A stretch of DNA of 64,000 nucleotides. Source: Leptospira paudalimensis. Its GTDB lineage: Bacteria; Spirochaetota; Leptospiria; Leptospirales; Leptospiraceae. The DNA lies in assembly GCF_026151345.1 (NCBI RefSeq), contig NZ_JAMQPR010000001.1:3420676-3484675 (forward strand), read 5' to 3'. The translations under genes and the position numbers were made by a program. The notes beneath the pieces were generated by a model. It saw only the letters and a program-made list of their open reading frames with translations, was not told where the DNA came from and did not search any database. Of the stretch, positions 1-8,436 are shown one piece after another (the first letter of the stretch is position 1; each line of letters opens with the position of its first letter).

Positions 1-556
1 TAGAAACTTGCGCAGGTTGGATCATTGCAACCTGAATTCCAAATGGACTCACTTCATATCGCATAGATGAAACCATACCTTCAATCGCAAACTTAGTAGC
101 TGAATAAATGGATTCAAAAGGAAATGGAACTTGTCCAACAAGAGAAGACATCACAACAATTTTTCCACTTCTTGCCTTCCGCATGGAAGGAACAAAAGCC
201 TGTAAAAGTCTCGCACAACCAATCACATTGATATCAAAACATTGTAGTGCTTTGACCAAATTTACTTCTTCAAATGGACCAAAAAAACCGATCCCGACAT
301 TAGAGACAACAGTATCAACAGTACCAAACTTTTTGAGGACGGCATCTCTAAATTTTAAAATTTTGTCTGAATCAGTGATGCTTAATGATTCAAGATGGTG
401 TTTTGCATTTAACTTATTGAGTTCATCAGATAAACTGTCTAAATATTTTTTTTCAATATCAAATCCACAAATTGTATATCCTTGTGATGCCAACATCAAA
501 GATACTTCTCTACCCATACCTTGCGCAATTCCACTAATCACTACTACTTTACTCAT
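1..556 (-). CDS. SDR-family NAD(P)-dependent oxidoreductase (3' end outside window)
   Basis: Short-chain dehydrogenase/reductase, probably acting on an alcohol or keto group. Read leftward from the ATG at 556 it begins MSKVVVISGIAQGMGREVSL, a variant of the TGxxxGxG Rossmann motif; SNVGIG stands at the NNAG position and the active-site YSATK (Tyr and Lys) is visible near residue 160. The C-terminus is cut by the window edge. It lies 10 bases downstream of the epimerase-like gene and is probably the sixth or later gene of the leftward operon that starts at 5645. Substrate unknown; the neighbours suggest a lipid or steroid-like alcohol. The family call is firm, the role is inferred. Confidence 0.85.
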   Translation of the reverse strand, partial: MSKVVVISGIAQGMGREVSLMLASQGYTICGFDIEKKYLDSLSDELNKLNAKHHLESLSITDSDKILKFRDAVLKKFGTVDTVVSNVGIGFFGPFEEVNLVKALQCFDINVIGCARLLQAFVPSMRKARSGKIVVMSSLVGQVPFPFESIYSATKFAIEGMVSSMRYEVSPFGIQVAMIQPAQVS

Positions 557-566
557 TTTTATCCTC

Positions 567-1535
567 TTAAATTAATTTCATCGATTCCATTGAAGAAACA
601 AAATTTGGATACCGTAATTGATATCCAGTTGATTTCAACTTTTGATTGTCCATATAATAGTCGTTATATAGATATTTGATTGCTTCATACTCTAAATCAG
701 GAATTTTACCTTGTAATTTTGCAAAAGGTGCTTCTAATTTCGCAATCACCTTAAGTAATGATAAAGGAATATGAAGTTTATTGATTTTGGATCCAAACAT
801 CTTTGATGCTAAATCCAAAGCTTCTTCCAAACTTGGATTGCTATCGTCAGAGATGTTATAAACATTTCCAAAAAACTTGTTTTGTTCGGAAAGATAAATG
901 GCAGAACCTGCAACATCTTCTACTCTAACATTTGCTAGTTTCATTTTGCCATCGCCAGGTATTCCTGCAATTTTGCCAGGTCTTGAAAAAACCTTACCGG
1001 CGCCATCATTACAACCAGGACCATACACAGTGCAAGGCCTAAGGATGACTGCCTGAAGCCCTTTTTTTATTTTCTCTGATACAATTTGTTCACCAGCATG
1101 TTTACTTTTTCCATATGCATCCTTTGGATTACAAACATCAGTTTCTTTAAAAGGAGTTCCTTGGTAAGTTCCATATACGCTGGAAGAACTAAAGTGAATG
1201 TATGCTTTTACACTATTTTGTAATGCAATTTTCGTAAGTTTATCAACAGCATCAACATTAATAGGTTTCAGTTTATCGTAACTAGTAGTTAAGTTACAAA
1301 TCCCTGCGACATGAAAAATACGATCAACACCATTTACTAGTGAACGTAGTTCTTTCTCATCTCGAATATCTGCTCTTACATATTCGATATTGGGTTTTTG
1401 AAATAGTTTTATCTTATCATCACGTATATCAGTCACACGGATTTTAAGATTTGCATCCTTTGATAATTCCTTCAAAAGTTCAAATCCAATAAAACCATTG
1501 GCTCCAGTGATTAATGTAATTCCGGTATATTTCAT
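567..1535 (-). CDS. NAD-dependent epimerase/dehydratase (extended SDR, 3-beta-HSD-like)
   Basis: Extended SDR protein of about 322 residues. The N-terminus MKYTGITLITGANGFIG carries the TGxxGFIG nucleotide-binding motif, FHVAG follows near residue 85, and the catalytic site is SSSSVYG with YGKSKHAGE (Tyr, Lys). The family includes sugar-nucleotide epimerases and 3-beta-hydroxysteroid dehydrogenases; with acyl-CoA dehydrogenase, GMC oxidoreductase and a BASS transporter as neighbours, a hydroxysteroid or terpenoid alcohol role is more likely than sugar metabolism, but this is inference. An open frame continues upstream to 1577, but it would overlap the acyl-CoA dehydrogenase; the ATG at 1535, one base after that gene's stop, fits the family N-terminus better. 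Confidence 0.85.
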   Translation of the reverse strand: MKYTGITLITGANGFIGFELLKELSKDANLKIRVTDIRDDKIKLFQKPNIEYVRADIRDEKELRSLVNGVDRIFHVAGICNLTTSYDKLKPINVDAVDKLTKIALQNSVKAYIHFSSSSVYGTYQGTPFKETDVCNPKDAYGKSKHAGEQIVSEKIKKGLQAVILRPCTVYGPGCNDGAGKVFSRPGKIAGIPGDGKMKLANVRVEDVAGSAIYLSEQNKFFGNVYNISDDSNPSLEEALDLASKMFGSKINKLHIPLSLLKVIAKLEAPFAKLQGKIPDLEYEAIKYLYNDYYMDNQKLKSTGYQLRYPNFVSSMESMKLI

Positions 1536-1536
1536 A

Positions 1537-2664
1537 TTAATAGTGGTATGATGGTCTGAGAATCTCTCTTGCAACATTATTCAACATTACTTCAGAACTT
1601 CCACCACCTGCTAACAGTGATTTTACTTCACGAACATATCGATCATATGGACGATTTCTATAACAAGCATGAGAACCTGTTAAGGTAAATGCTTTGTTAA
1701 CAACTTCATCAGCAACTACTCCAGCTAAATATTTCGCAATAGAAGTTTCTAAGTTATGATTTACTTTTTGGTCATGTAACCAAGCTGCTTGATTTCTTGC
1801 TAGTTTAGCTGCTTCTAATTCAGAAGTTAGTTTTGCGATAATCCATTGTATCCCTTGAAAATCAGAAACACGACTCTCTCCAACTTTTCTAGATTTAGTA
1901 AAGGATACTGCATGATCTAAACAACCACGAGCGATCCCAATCAATTGTGAAGCAACTCCCAATCGACTCAATTTAAAAATTGCCATAAAGGTTTCGATCC
2001 CTCTTCCTTCTCTTCCTAAAACTGAATCAGCTGGTATACGACAGTCTTCAAAATGGACATCATACATAGGAGCTGATCTTAAACCAATGGGATCTTGTTT
2101 CTCGTAACGAATACCTTTTGAGTCTCGATCGACTAAAAACTCAGTTAAACCTTTATCAGTTTTTGCCAATACCATCATCAATTGAGCTTCTTTTCCTAAA
2201 TTGATATGTACTTTAAGACCATTTAACACCCATTCGTTTCCGTCTTTCACAGCAGTTGTTTGAATATTTTGAAAAGAAGATCCAGCATCAGGTTCTGATA
2301 TCGCTTGGGCCGCCATTATTTTACCTTTGGCAAGCTCTGGTAACCATTTACTTTTTTGTTCCTCAGTTCCTACAGCAAGTAATCCTTGTTGCGCTTGGAT
2401 TAGATTTTGTGGTCCATAGATTAATTCTTTCGCAGTTTCTTCCATGATGATCGTGTATTCAATTGCACCTTTACCTAAACCACCGTATTGTTCAGGAACA
2501 ATTACACCTGTCCAACCTCTATCACCTAGCGCATGCAATACATCCCATGAAAATTCGCTATCTCTTTCTTCCACATCGCGCTGAGGGTCACTTCCTGCAA
2601 TTTTGGAATACGATGCAACTGCTGCTCTTAATGCATTTTGTTCTTCTGTAAAATAGAAATTCAT
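1537..2664 (-). CDS. acyl-CoA dehydrogenase family protein
   Basis: FAD-dependent acyl-CoA dehydrogenase fold, 375 residues, the usual length. The N-terminal helical domain begins MNFYFTEEQNALRAAV; the middle beta domain has AAQAISEPDAGSS (FAD contact) and the C-terminal helical domain is complete. Odd point: where typical members have the catalytic Glu in the YEGT loop (as in [12 protein letters not shown] of the other family member at 48823), this protein has LLAGGGSSEVML, so the usual base is replaced by Gly. The base may sit elsewhere, or the subunit may work with a catalytic partner as in the heteromeric steroid acyl-CoA dehydrogenases of actinobacteria. It abuts the transporter gene upstream with no gap, in the leftward operon. 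Confidence 0.9.
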   Translation of the reverse strand: MNFYFTEEQNALRAAVASYSKIAGSDPQRDVEERDSEFSWDVLHALGDRGWTGVIVPEQYGGLGKGAIEYTIIMEETAKELIYGPQNLIQAQQGLLAVGTEEQKSKWLPELAKGKIMAAQAISEPDAGSSFQNIQTTAVKDGNEWVLNGLKVHINLGKEAQLMMVLAKTDKGLTEFLVDRDSKGIRYEKQDPIGLRSAPMYDVHFEDCRIPADSVLGREGRGIETFMAIFKLSRLGVASQLIGIARGCLDHAVSFTKSRKVGESRVSDFQGIQWIIAKLTSELEAAKLARNQAAWLHDQKVNHNLETSIAKYLAGVVADEVVNKAFTLTGSHACYRNRPYDRYVREVKSLLAGGGSSEVMLNNVAREILRPSYHY

Positions 2665-3543
2665 TTAAACTGATCCTTTTAATTCTTGTTTAGATTTTAT
2701 ATAAAAATAGTAAGTTGCCGTTGCAGATGTAATGGGAACAAAGAGTGCATAAAGTAATGGCATCCACAATATTTCATTCACATTTGATCCTGAAAAACTG
2801 AGTAAAATTACTGCCATAGTCAATGGCCCATTTTGAATCCCAGTTTCTAATGATACAGTCCTTGATTGTTTTTCCGATAATTTTAATAATTTGCTAAATA
2901 GGTAACCAAAACTGTATCCAAGCACGGTAATCAATATTGCAGCCAAATACATTTGCCATGTTGTAACTTTTAAGATGTTGAAATTTTTGGGAACCATCAC
3001 ACCTAACAAAAATAAGATCATTAAAATTCCTAAAAAACTTCCAATTTTCTCAATCTTTAAAGCAAGTTTCGTATTCAGAGATCTTATTTTGATTCCAATT
3101 AATACGGGAATGATGAGCAATAGAATTGAACCAATGATACTTTTATATGGAATTTGAATCTCATCAATTACCAAACCAGAACAATAGATCCAAAATAAAA
3201 AAGGCATCATCACAATCGCAAGAATCGTCGATGCAAAAGTCATGCTGATGCTTAGTGCAACATCACCTTTAGCATAATAGGTGAGTAAATTTGAGGTTGT
3301 TCCACCTGGAGTACAACCGACCAAAATTAATCCAATTGAAAATAGTGGTGATAAGTTTAAACCCTTTGCCAACCCAAAAGCGATCAGTGGCATGAATCCA
3401 AACTGAGACAACATTCCAACCAGCAATGGTTTTTTCGAATGGATCGCTTTTTTAAAGTTTTCTAATGTTAAAGTACTACCCATAGCAACCATGAGGAAAA
3501 AAATCATAGCAGCGAATAATAATTCTTCTGTTTTAGTTAACAT
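2665..3543 (-). CDS. bile acid:sodium symporter family (BASS) transporter
   Basis: Integral membrane protein of 292 residues with about nine or ten hydrophobic helices. The start [20 protein letters not shown], the following [10 protein letters not shown], and [10 protein letters not shown] in the middle are typical of the SBF/BASS family, which moves bile acids, other organic acids and sulfated steroids, usually with Na+. It overlaps the GMC oxidoreductase gene by 11 bases and abuts the acyl-CoA dehydrogenase gene. In this operon it is the probable uptake (or export) system of the inner membrane for the compound being oxidised. The actual substrate cannot be read from the sequence. Confidence 0.88.
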   Translation of the reverse strand: MLTKTEELLFAAMIFFLMVAMGSTLTLENFKKAIHSKKPLLVGMLSQFGFMPLIAFGLAKGLNLSPLFSIGLILVGCTPGGTTSNLLTYYAKGDVALSISMTFASTILAIVMMPFLFWIYCSGLVIDEIQIPYKSIIGSILLLIIPVLIGIKIRSLNTKLALKIEKIGSFLGILMILFLLGVMVPKNFNILKVTTWQMYLAAILITVLGYSFGYLFSKLLKLSEKQSRTVSLETGIQNGPLTMAVILLSFSGSNVNEILWMPLLYALFVPITSATATYYFYIKSKQELKGSV

Positions 3544-5086
3544 TCGATTGGTATTCCTTCGAAAGATTCGATGCTAATTTACTTGCAATTGCATAAATTG
3601 TATAACTTGGATTTACACCCAAACTTGTTGGAAAAATAGATCCATCGATGACTGATAAATTTTTGATATGATGAAATTTTCCATTCGTATCCACAACAGA
3701 AGATTCCATCGAATTTCCCATCGCATTTCCACCTAACGGATGTGTGGAGTTAACAACAGTGTTTGGGGATTGGATCACCATTTTTTCGATGCCTTTTTTG
3801 GCATCTGCCCAGGTTTTAAATGGACTGACTACGTTATTTGCTGGAACAACAGTTTTTGCACCTGCTGCAAATTGGCATTCTGCCATCGACAAATAGGACC
3901 TTCGAATTCCATCGACTATAAAATCATTGAGTGGATAATCAAGGATTGGATAACCCGCTTCATTCAATTGAACTGTTCCACCAAGACTATCTTCATGGAA
4001 ACCATCACGAATTTGAGAGACGAGTACATGTAAGTTGGGATAACTTTTTACATATTGATCAAATTCTTCACCAACCAATTTTCTCAAATTCATTAATACA
4101 ATTGGTTGTGCACCAACTGCTTCAATATTATAACCGGCTCTGCCTTTTACCCCATCCTTCCATAAAAATTCATCGGATGCGACAGATTGAGGTGCACCAA
4201 AAAATCCATACACAGGTGTTGGCATTTCCGCAACAGAGTAATTGTGTAGTTGCACAAAAGTTCTTTTACCAATCAATCCATAAGGATCTGGTAATTTAGA
4301 ACGTAATAATAAAGCAGGTGAATTGATGGCACCGGCACTTGTGATAAAATGTTTCGCAAACAATCGAATTTTAGGTATTGTTTCACCCGTTTGAATACTT
4401 GGTTTACAATACAAATGATCGATTTTATTTTCTTTCCAAATGTATTGAACTGCATTTGTACGATATAAGAGTGTTGTCTTTTCTTTTAATGCAGATGGTA
4501 TCGTAGTTACCAATTGACTTTGTTTTGCATCCACTGGACAACCCAAACCACAATAACCTAACATATTACAGTTTTTTACATTTCTTGGAATTGAGTTATA
4601 TCTCCACCCCAGTTTTTTTGCTCCCACACTTAACAGGTTATTGTTTTGGTTATGAGCTTCCCAAGGTTGGATCGAAAATCGTTTTGATGCGATATCAAAC
4701 CAAGGTTCCATATCTTCATTAGAATAACCTTTAATTCCTAATTCAGTTTCCCAATAAGAAAGTGTTTCTTTAGGTGTACGAATGCAAGTTGTCCAATTCA
4801 CAACAGTTGATCCACCAACTGTCCTTCCTTGTACAACTGTAAATGCTTTATCCTTTGTTGGCCGCGTTGCACCTTCAAAGTACAATCGATTGAATGTAGA
4901 AAGTTCTTTTAAATCAAAGTCTTTACTACGTTCATAATTTCCCTCTTCCACAATGATGACGGAATATCCTGCTTTCGATAAAATCTCTGCACTTGTTCCA
5001 CCACCAGCACCCGAACCGACGATGACAAAATCTGCTTCGAGATCTAAGTCTTTTTGTAAATAAGAAGCATCTATTAGTTTATCCAT
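3533..5086 (-). CDS. GMC-family FAD oxidoreductase (large subunit 1)
   Basis: Glucose-methanol-choline family flavoprotein, 517 residues. The N-terminal FAD motif is [20 protein letters not shown] (residues about 20-39); [13 protein letters not shown] follows; a Cys-rich stretch [12 protein letters not shown] is near residue 170; the C-terminus has the catalytic pair in NSTHPLGG and LGVNPSYTI. Members oxidise alcohols, sugars and sterols. There is no signal peptide, but the preceding overlapping gene encodes a small protein with a Tat motif, the arrangement of three-subunit membrane dehydrogenases in which the small subunit carries the flavoprotein across the membrane. It is paralogous to the protein at 14685-16241. 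Substrate unknown; cholesterol-oxidase-like chemistry is possible. Confidence 0.92.
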   Translation of the reverse strand: MDKLIDASYLQKDLDLEADFVIVGSGAGGGTSAEILSKAGYSVIIVEEGNYERSKDFDLKELSTFNRLYFEGATRPTKDKAFTVVQGRTVGGSTVVNWTTCIRTPKETLSYWETELGIKGYSNEDMEPWFDIASKRFSIQPWEAHNQNNNLLSVGAKKLGWRYNSIPRNVKNCNMLGYCGLGCPVDAKQSQLVTTIPSALKEKTTLLYRTNAVQYIWKENKIDHLYCKPSIQTGETIPKIRLFAKHFITSAGAINSPALLLRSKLPDPYGLIGKRTFVQLHNYSVAEMPTPVYGFFGAPQSVASDEFLWKDGVKGRAGYNIEAVGAQPIVLMNLRKLVGEEFDQYVKSYPNLHVLVSQIRDGFHEDSLGGTVQLNEAGYPILDYPLNDFIVDGIRRSYLSMAECQFAAGAKTVVPANNVVSPFKTWADAKKGIEKMVIQSPNTVVNSTHPLGGNAMGNSMESSVVDTNGKFHHIKNLSVIDGSIFPTSLGVNPSYTIYAIASKLASNLSKEYQSNVN

Positions 5087-5645
5087 GACGTAATCCTAAT
5101 GCGTGTTTTGGACCTGGATAACCAACGTGTTTCCAAGAAACACTCGTTTCAAAGTATCCGATCGTAACCATTGATTGTAATAAAAAGAAAATTGATCGAA
5201 GTAAACTGATGGAAGATGTTTTCCACTGATTTAAAGTTTTGATTACAGTTTCTCTGTTAGTAAGTTCCCAATTAGAACTTGAACCAAATAAATACCATCT
5301 AACAGCACTTATGTTTAAAAATTGGATTGCTTCTATAATTTCGGCTTGGGTGTGAGAAGGTAAACTAAAGAGGTATGAGTCAATGCCTAATACGACTTCC
5401 TTCAGTACCTTTTCTTTTTCTTTCTCTTCTTTTGGTAAAAACGTAAATAATAGGGCATCTGCTAAGAAATAGAATAAATTCTGCCCTCGATTGTCCAAAA
5501 ATCGACAATCCAAACCTCGATCACTCTTTGTGACATCATCCTTTGCCTGACAACCACTGGTGCTCAGGTACAAAAAGACTGCTCCCATCAACGATGTTTT
5601 GACAAGAGTACGTCTTGAAATCAGCTTTTGATTCAAAATTGCCAT
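5079..5645 (-). CDS. Tat-signal small subunit of GMC dehydrogenase (gluconate 2-dehydrogenase subunit 3-like)
   Basis: Protein of 188 residues. The N-terminus contains SRRTLVK (residues 10-16), a good twin-arginine motif, then a hydrophobic stretch ending STSGC (Cys32), which could be a loose spirochaete lipobox. The rest is helical, without known catalytic residues, and ends in SWKHVGYPGPK. The same closing motif, ESISYPGP, ends the partner of the second GMC protein (16250-16771), so these are a paralogous pair; both match gluconate 2-dehydrogenase subunit 3-like proteins in size and context. It overlaps the GMC gene by 8 bases. It is the first gene of the operon, 32 bases from the palindromic operator. 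Role as export and assembly partner is inferred. Confidence 0.75.
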   Translation of the reverse strand: MAILNQKLISRRTLVKTSLMGAVFLYLSTSGCQAKDDVTKSDRGLDCRFLDNRGQNLFYFLADALLFTFLPKEEKEKEKVLKEVVLGIDSYLFSLPSHTQAEIIEAIQFLNISAVRWYLFGSSSNWELTNRETVIKTLNQWKTSSISLLRSIFFLLQSMVTIGYFETSVSWKHVGYPGPKHALGLRHG

Positions 5646-5676
5646 TCTTTATCCGTATTTCCACTCACAAATTAAT

Positions 5677-5692
5677 GAATGAATATTCATTC
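5677..5692. promoter_or_regulatory. perfect 16-bp palindrome, FadR/TetR-type operator
   Basis: GAATGAATATTCATTC is a perfect palindrome between the divergent TetR gene (start 5815) and the dehydrogenase operon (start 5645). It closely resembles the TGAATGA...TCATTCA sites bound by TetR-family FadR regulators of fatty acid degradation in Bacillus. It covers the predicted -10 element of the operon, so repression by the neighbouring TetR protein, relieved by an acyl-CoA or other ligand, is the simplest reading. Confidence 0.75.
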
Positions 5693-5709
5693 CTTTTTTT
5701 ACTTTACAA
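5680..5709 (-). promoter_or_regulatory. predicted sigma-70 promoter of the GMC/acyl-CoA dehydrogenase operon
   Basis: On the minus strand a -35-like TTGTAA (5709-5704) is followed after 18 bases by TATTCA (5685-5680), 35 bases before the start codon of the first gene. The -10 lies inside the palindrome at 5677-5692. Elements are only partly consensus. Confidence 0.45.
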
Positions 5710-5814
5710 GTACTTTTTTAAAAAAAGAATGAAAAGAAATGGATTCGGGTTATCTATGACCCCTATCCAAAAAAGAACATCCCATGCGGAAATAGGTTTG
5801 GATAGGTTAACCAT

Positions 5815-6393
5815 TTGAGCGAAAAGGTTTCTAAATTGAATAAAAGCGAAGAGATCTTATCTGCTGCATTAGAATTGTTTACGGCGAAAGGGTTTGATGG
5901 AACGGCTGTGCCCCTCATTGCTGAACGAGCCAATGTAGCTGCAGGAACAATTTACCGTTATTTTGCCAGTAAAGAAGAACTTGTGAACTCACTCTTTCAA
6001 AAATGGCAAGAAAGTCTTTATTCAAAAATCAAAGATAATTTTCCTCACGATGCAGGACCAAAAGAACAATTCCATCAAATTTGGAAATCCATGGCCGAAT
6101 TCCAAAGAGAAAACCCTGTGGCGTTTGATTTTTTAGAAATGCAGTACAATCTTCCCTATTTAGACAAAAAAAGTTTCGCAAAACGTGCGTTACTTCTAAA
6201 ATTTCTCACTCGATTTGCCCATGACAACCGTGATATTCTGATTAAATTTCCACCAGATGCACTCATTGCGATTGTATGGGGAGCTTTTGTGGGACTCGTA
6301 AAAGGTTCTCGGAATGGAAAGATAAAATTAGATGATCAATTCTTAAAAGAAACAGAAGACTTACTTTGGAATGCGATTAAACTTCCAACGTAA
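5815..6393 (+). CDS. TetR-family transcriptional regulator
   Basis: One-component repressor of 192 residues. The N-terminal DNA-binding domain is clear: ILSAALELFTAKGFDGT, then IAERANVAAGTIYRYFASKE, the TetR helix-turn-helix. The C-terminal ligand domain is variable and does not reveal the inducer. The start is a TTG at 5815: an in-frame TAG lies at 5803 and no ATG precedes the conserved helix, while AGG about eight bases upstream can serve as ribosome site. It stands divergent from the dehydrogenase operon and next to the palindrome at 5677-5692, so it probably controls that operon and perhaps itself. A FadR-like function is suggested by the operator, not proven by the protein. Confidence 0.92.
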   Translation: MSEKVSKLNKSEEILSAALELFTAKGFDGTAVPLIAERANVAAGTIYRYFASKEELVNSLFQKWQESLYSKIKDNFPHDAGPKEQFHQIWKSMAEFQRENPVAFDFLEMQYNLPYLDKKSFAKRALLLKFLTRFAHDNRDILIKFPPDALIAIVWGAFVGLVKGSRNGKIKLDDQFLKETEDLLWNAIKLPT

Positions 6394-6413
6394 ATTTTTT
6401 GAAGCATTTCTAA

Positions 6414-7616
6414 TTATTTCCCATCTTCCAAAACTAAATCCACAAAAAAGGAATATCCCATTTCATTTACATGGGAAAATACAATTACTTTCTTTTTTAA
6501 TGTTTTGTCCCAGTACGGGTCACTGACTTGCCAATTACCATTATCACGAAACACTTGTTTAACGTGCTTATAAAAAAAAGGCATATAAGACCAGTTTTTC
6601 TGCAAAAAAGACATGTTCTCAATAAATGCAGAATCATTTGTCCTTTCATAGTAAGGTGAAACCTGGGTTCCTTGCCAATCTGTAACATATACCCTTTGGA
6701 TCATCGGATCCAATTTGAAGAAACTTTGTGGGTCAATGATCACTCGATTCCCTAGCGAAATTGTTTTTAAAGGAAGTGACATCAACTTGGACTTGATTTG
6801 TTTTTCAAATTCAATTTCTTTTGCTACTTCGATTCGTTTTGATTCGTGGTACAAATGTAAAAGGGGAACGACAACATCCCTTATAGTTTGTTTATCTTCT
6901 TTGTATTCTAATGGTTTTCCTAAAAAATAACCTTGTAAATATGTCGCACCAGAACTGACTGCTTGGTACAATTCTTCCTCTGATTCAATTCCTTCAAATA
7001 GTAACTGAGAACCAATGCTAAGTGAAATTTGTTTCAAGTATTCTAAGATTGACTGGTATTCTCTTTGTTCAATAGACTTCTTTAACAAATTTAAATCGAT
7101 TTTGATAATATCTGGTTTTATTGCACCTAACCTTTCCAAGTTGGATGATTCTGATCCCACATCATCCAAAGCAATACTAAATCCTTGTTCTCGCAGTAGT
7201 TCCACACCAGCAGCAAGAACATCGGTCCCATAACTTCCTGATTTTTCTGTGATTTCCACAACAATCTGATTGAGTGGGATTCCAGATTCCTTTACAATTT
7301 CAGCGATGGGAAGTGAGTTCCCTTTACTCTCTTCATACTCCAATATCACCTGATCTGGTGACATGTTCACAAAAAGTTGGTCATTACTATCTTTGATTTT
7401 ATCCAAGGAAAGACCGAGTAACTTACGATCGATCACAGTCATCCGTAGCGGAGTTACCTGTGGATCCATAAATTCAGGAACCACTACAAGTGAACCTTTC
7501 TCATCTCGGACACGGCCTAGAGATTCGTACCCGATGACAGTCTGTTCTTCCACAGAAAAGATGGGTTGGAGTAATGGGACATATTGTTTCTCTTTGGTTC
7601 CTGCCATCGCGTTCAT
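6414..7616 (-). CDS. EAL-domain cyclic-di-GMP phosphodiesterase with C-terminal YkuI-like sensory domain
   Basis: About 400 residues. Residues 15-250 form an EAL domain: signature GYESLGR (ESL in place of EAL), LFVNMSPDQ, VVEITEKSG, IALDDVGS, IIKIDLNLLK, LFEGIES and YLQGYFLGKP. The metal and catalytic acidic residues are present, so it is probably active on c-di-GMP. The C-terminal 130 residues (VYVTDWQGTQVSPYY to SYFFVDLV-like end) resemble the PAS-like domain of Bacillus YkuI, a small-ligand sensor. ATG at 7616 is chosen because GGGGAG lies 7 bases upstream; an in-frame TTG at 7619 is less likely. No transmembrane segment. It stands alone, convergent with the TetR gene. Confidence 0.9.
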   Translation of the reverse strand: MNAMAGTKEKQYVPLLQPIFSVEEQTVIGYESLGRVRDEKGSLVVVPEFMDPQVTPLRMTVIDRKLLGLSLDKIKDSNDQLFVNMSPDQVILEYEESKGNSLPIAEIVKESGIPLNQIVVEITEKSGSYGTDVLAAGVELLREQGFSIALDDVGSESSNLERLGAIKPDIIKIDLNLLKKSIEQREYQSILEYLKQISLSIGSQLLFEGIESEEELYQAVSSGATYLQGYFLGKPLEYKEDKQTIRDVVVPLLHLYHESKRIEVAKEIEFEKQIKSKLMSLPLKTISLGNRVIIDPQSFFKLDPMIQRVYVTDWQGTQVSPYYERTNDSAFIENMSFLQKNWSYMPFFYKHVKQVFRDNGNWQVSDPYWDKTLKKKVIVFSHVNEMGYSFFVDLVLEDGK

Positions 7617-8148
7617 CAAATTTCTCCCCTGTCCTTATTCTGTTTTAACAGATATTTATTCAATAAATTAAACATATTTCGATCGAATCTTGTTCCTTTT
7701 CCAGGCAATCTTCTGATTTCAGAGATGTCTTGACCCAGATTTCACTTTTCCTTAGACTCTCGCGAATGCGATACACAAGCCTGGTCCTCAACATTGTTTT
7801 CAGCAAATTGGCAACGAACGCGTAGTCAGTTGTCAAACTCCCATCCATTCCATCACAGCAGATATAGACTGATATCCTGGCAATGAGGTCAAATTAAGTC
7901 GTGAAGAATCTGGTCTTGCACCTAACTGGATTTTAACGATTGATAGTGCAAAGTTCATAGACCAAGGAAAACGAAACACTATTTTGTATGGCAATGCCCA
8001 CGGAAGGATCCATGAATTAAATGAGTCCATTTTGAACCAAAATAGTAAGATAAGTCTTATTGAAGAAAAACCAGCGAGCCGCATTATCTACATTCCACAA
8101 AGTAATTCGGAAGACTTACAAGTGAAACATTGACAAATCATTCGTTCT
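7617..8148. other. 532-base stretch without an intact gene
   Basis: It holds the ribosome site and A/T-rich leader of the EAL gene (7617-7690) and, on the plus strand, an open stretch at 7873-8133 that looks like a gene remnant (listed separately). Between 7690 and 7870 no convincing gene, hairpin or repeat was seen; two short minus-strand open frames here lack ribosome sites and protein-like character. Confidence 0.5.
7873..8133 (+). pseudogene. probable gene remnant upstream of the ankyrin gene
   Basis: Between in-frame TGA codons at 7870 and 8131 the plus strand reads 86 codons with Leptospira-like codon use and protein-like content, for example ESGLAPNWILTIDSAKFIDQ and later IEEKPASRIIYIPQ. 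No ATG or GTG exists in this frame; the only candidates are internal TTG codons. The frame is the same as that of the ankyrin gene at 8149, so the two may once have been one reading frame broken by stop codons, or the stretch is the 3' end of a decayed separate gene. I do not recognise the family. Confidence 0.4.
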
Positions 8149-8436
8149 ATGGCAATCACACCGAATGGAAATACCGCATTGGAACAAGCGATTACCAATG
8201 AAAATTGGCCAGCCACAAAAATCCTTTTGAGTGTCGAAACCAATATCAATGGATGGGACAAATATGGTGCTACGAAATTACACAGTGCAATTTTAAATGA
8301 AAAATTTGAACTCATCCAACTCCTACTCGACGCAGGTGCCGATCCGCAAAAAAAAGACAAATGGGGGAAAACTGCGATTGAAATTGCTGAGAGGCAAAAC
8401 AATCCCAAGGTTTTAAAACTCCTCAATAAAGAATGA
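8149..8436 (+). CDS. small ankyrin-repeat protein
   Basis: 95 residues, essentially three ankyrin repeats: PNGNTALEQAITNENWPATK, then KYGATKLHSAILNEKFELIQ with LLLDAGADPQ, then KWGKTAIEIAERQNNPK. Such repeats bind partner proteins; no enzymatic part is present. The last codons overlap the start of the pseudouridine synthase gene by 4 bases (ATGA), so they are translationally coupled. The protein could be the C-terminal fragment of a longer one, because the open stretch 7873-8133 directly upstream is in the same frame. No clear ribosome site precedes the ATG. Confidence 0.75.
   Translation: MAITPNGNTALEQAITNENWPATKILLSVETNINGWDKYGATKLHSAILNEKFELIQLLLDAGADPQKKDKWGKTAIEIAERQNNPKVLKLLNKE

Noticed and set aside
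108..575. A 155-codon plus-strand open frame at the left edge
   Set aside because: It is antisense to a clear SDR gene with intact motifs.
5615..5818. A 67-codon plus-strand open frame between the two divergent transcripts
   Set aside because: It covers the operator and promoter region, has no ribosome site and an arbitrary composition.
7660..8084. Two short minus-strand open frames before the EAL gene
   Set aside because: No ribosome site, low-complexity hydrophobic or arbitrary composition, and the plus strand over 7873-8084 is the more protein-like reading.
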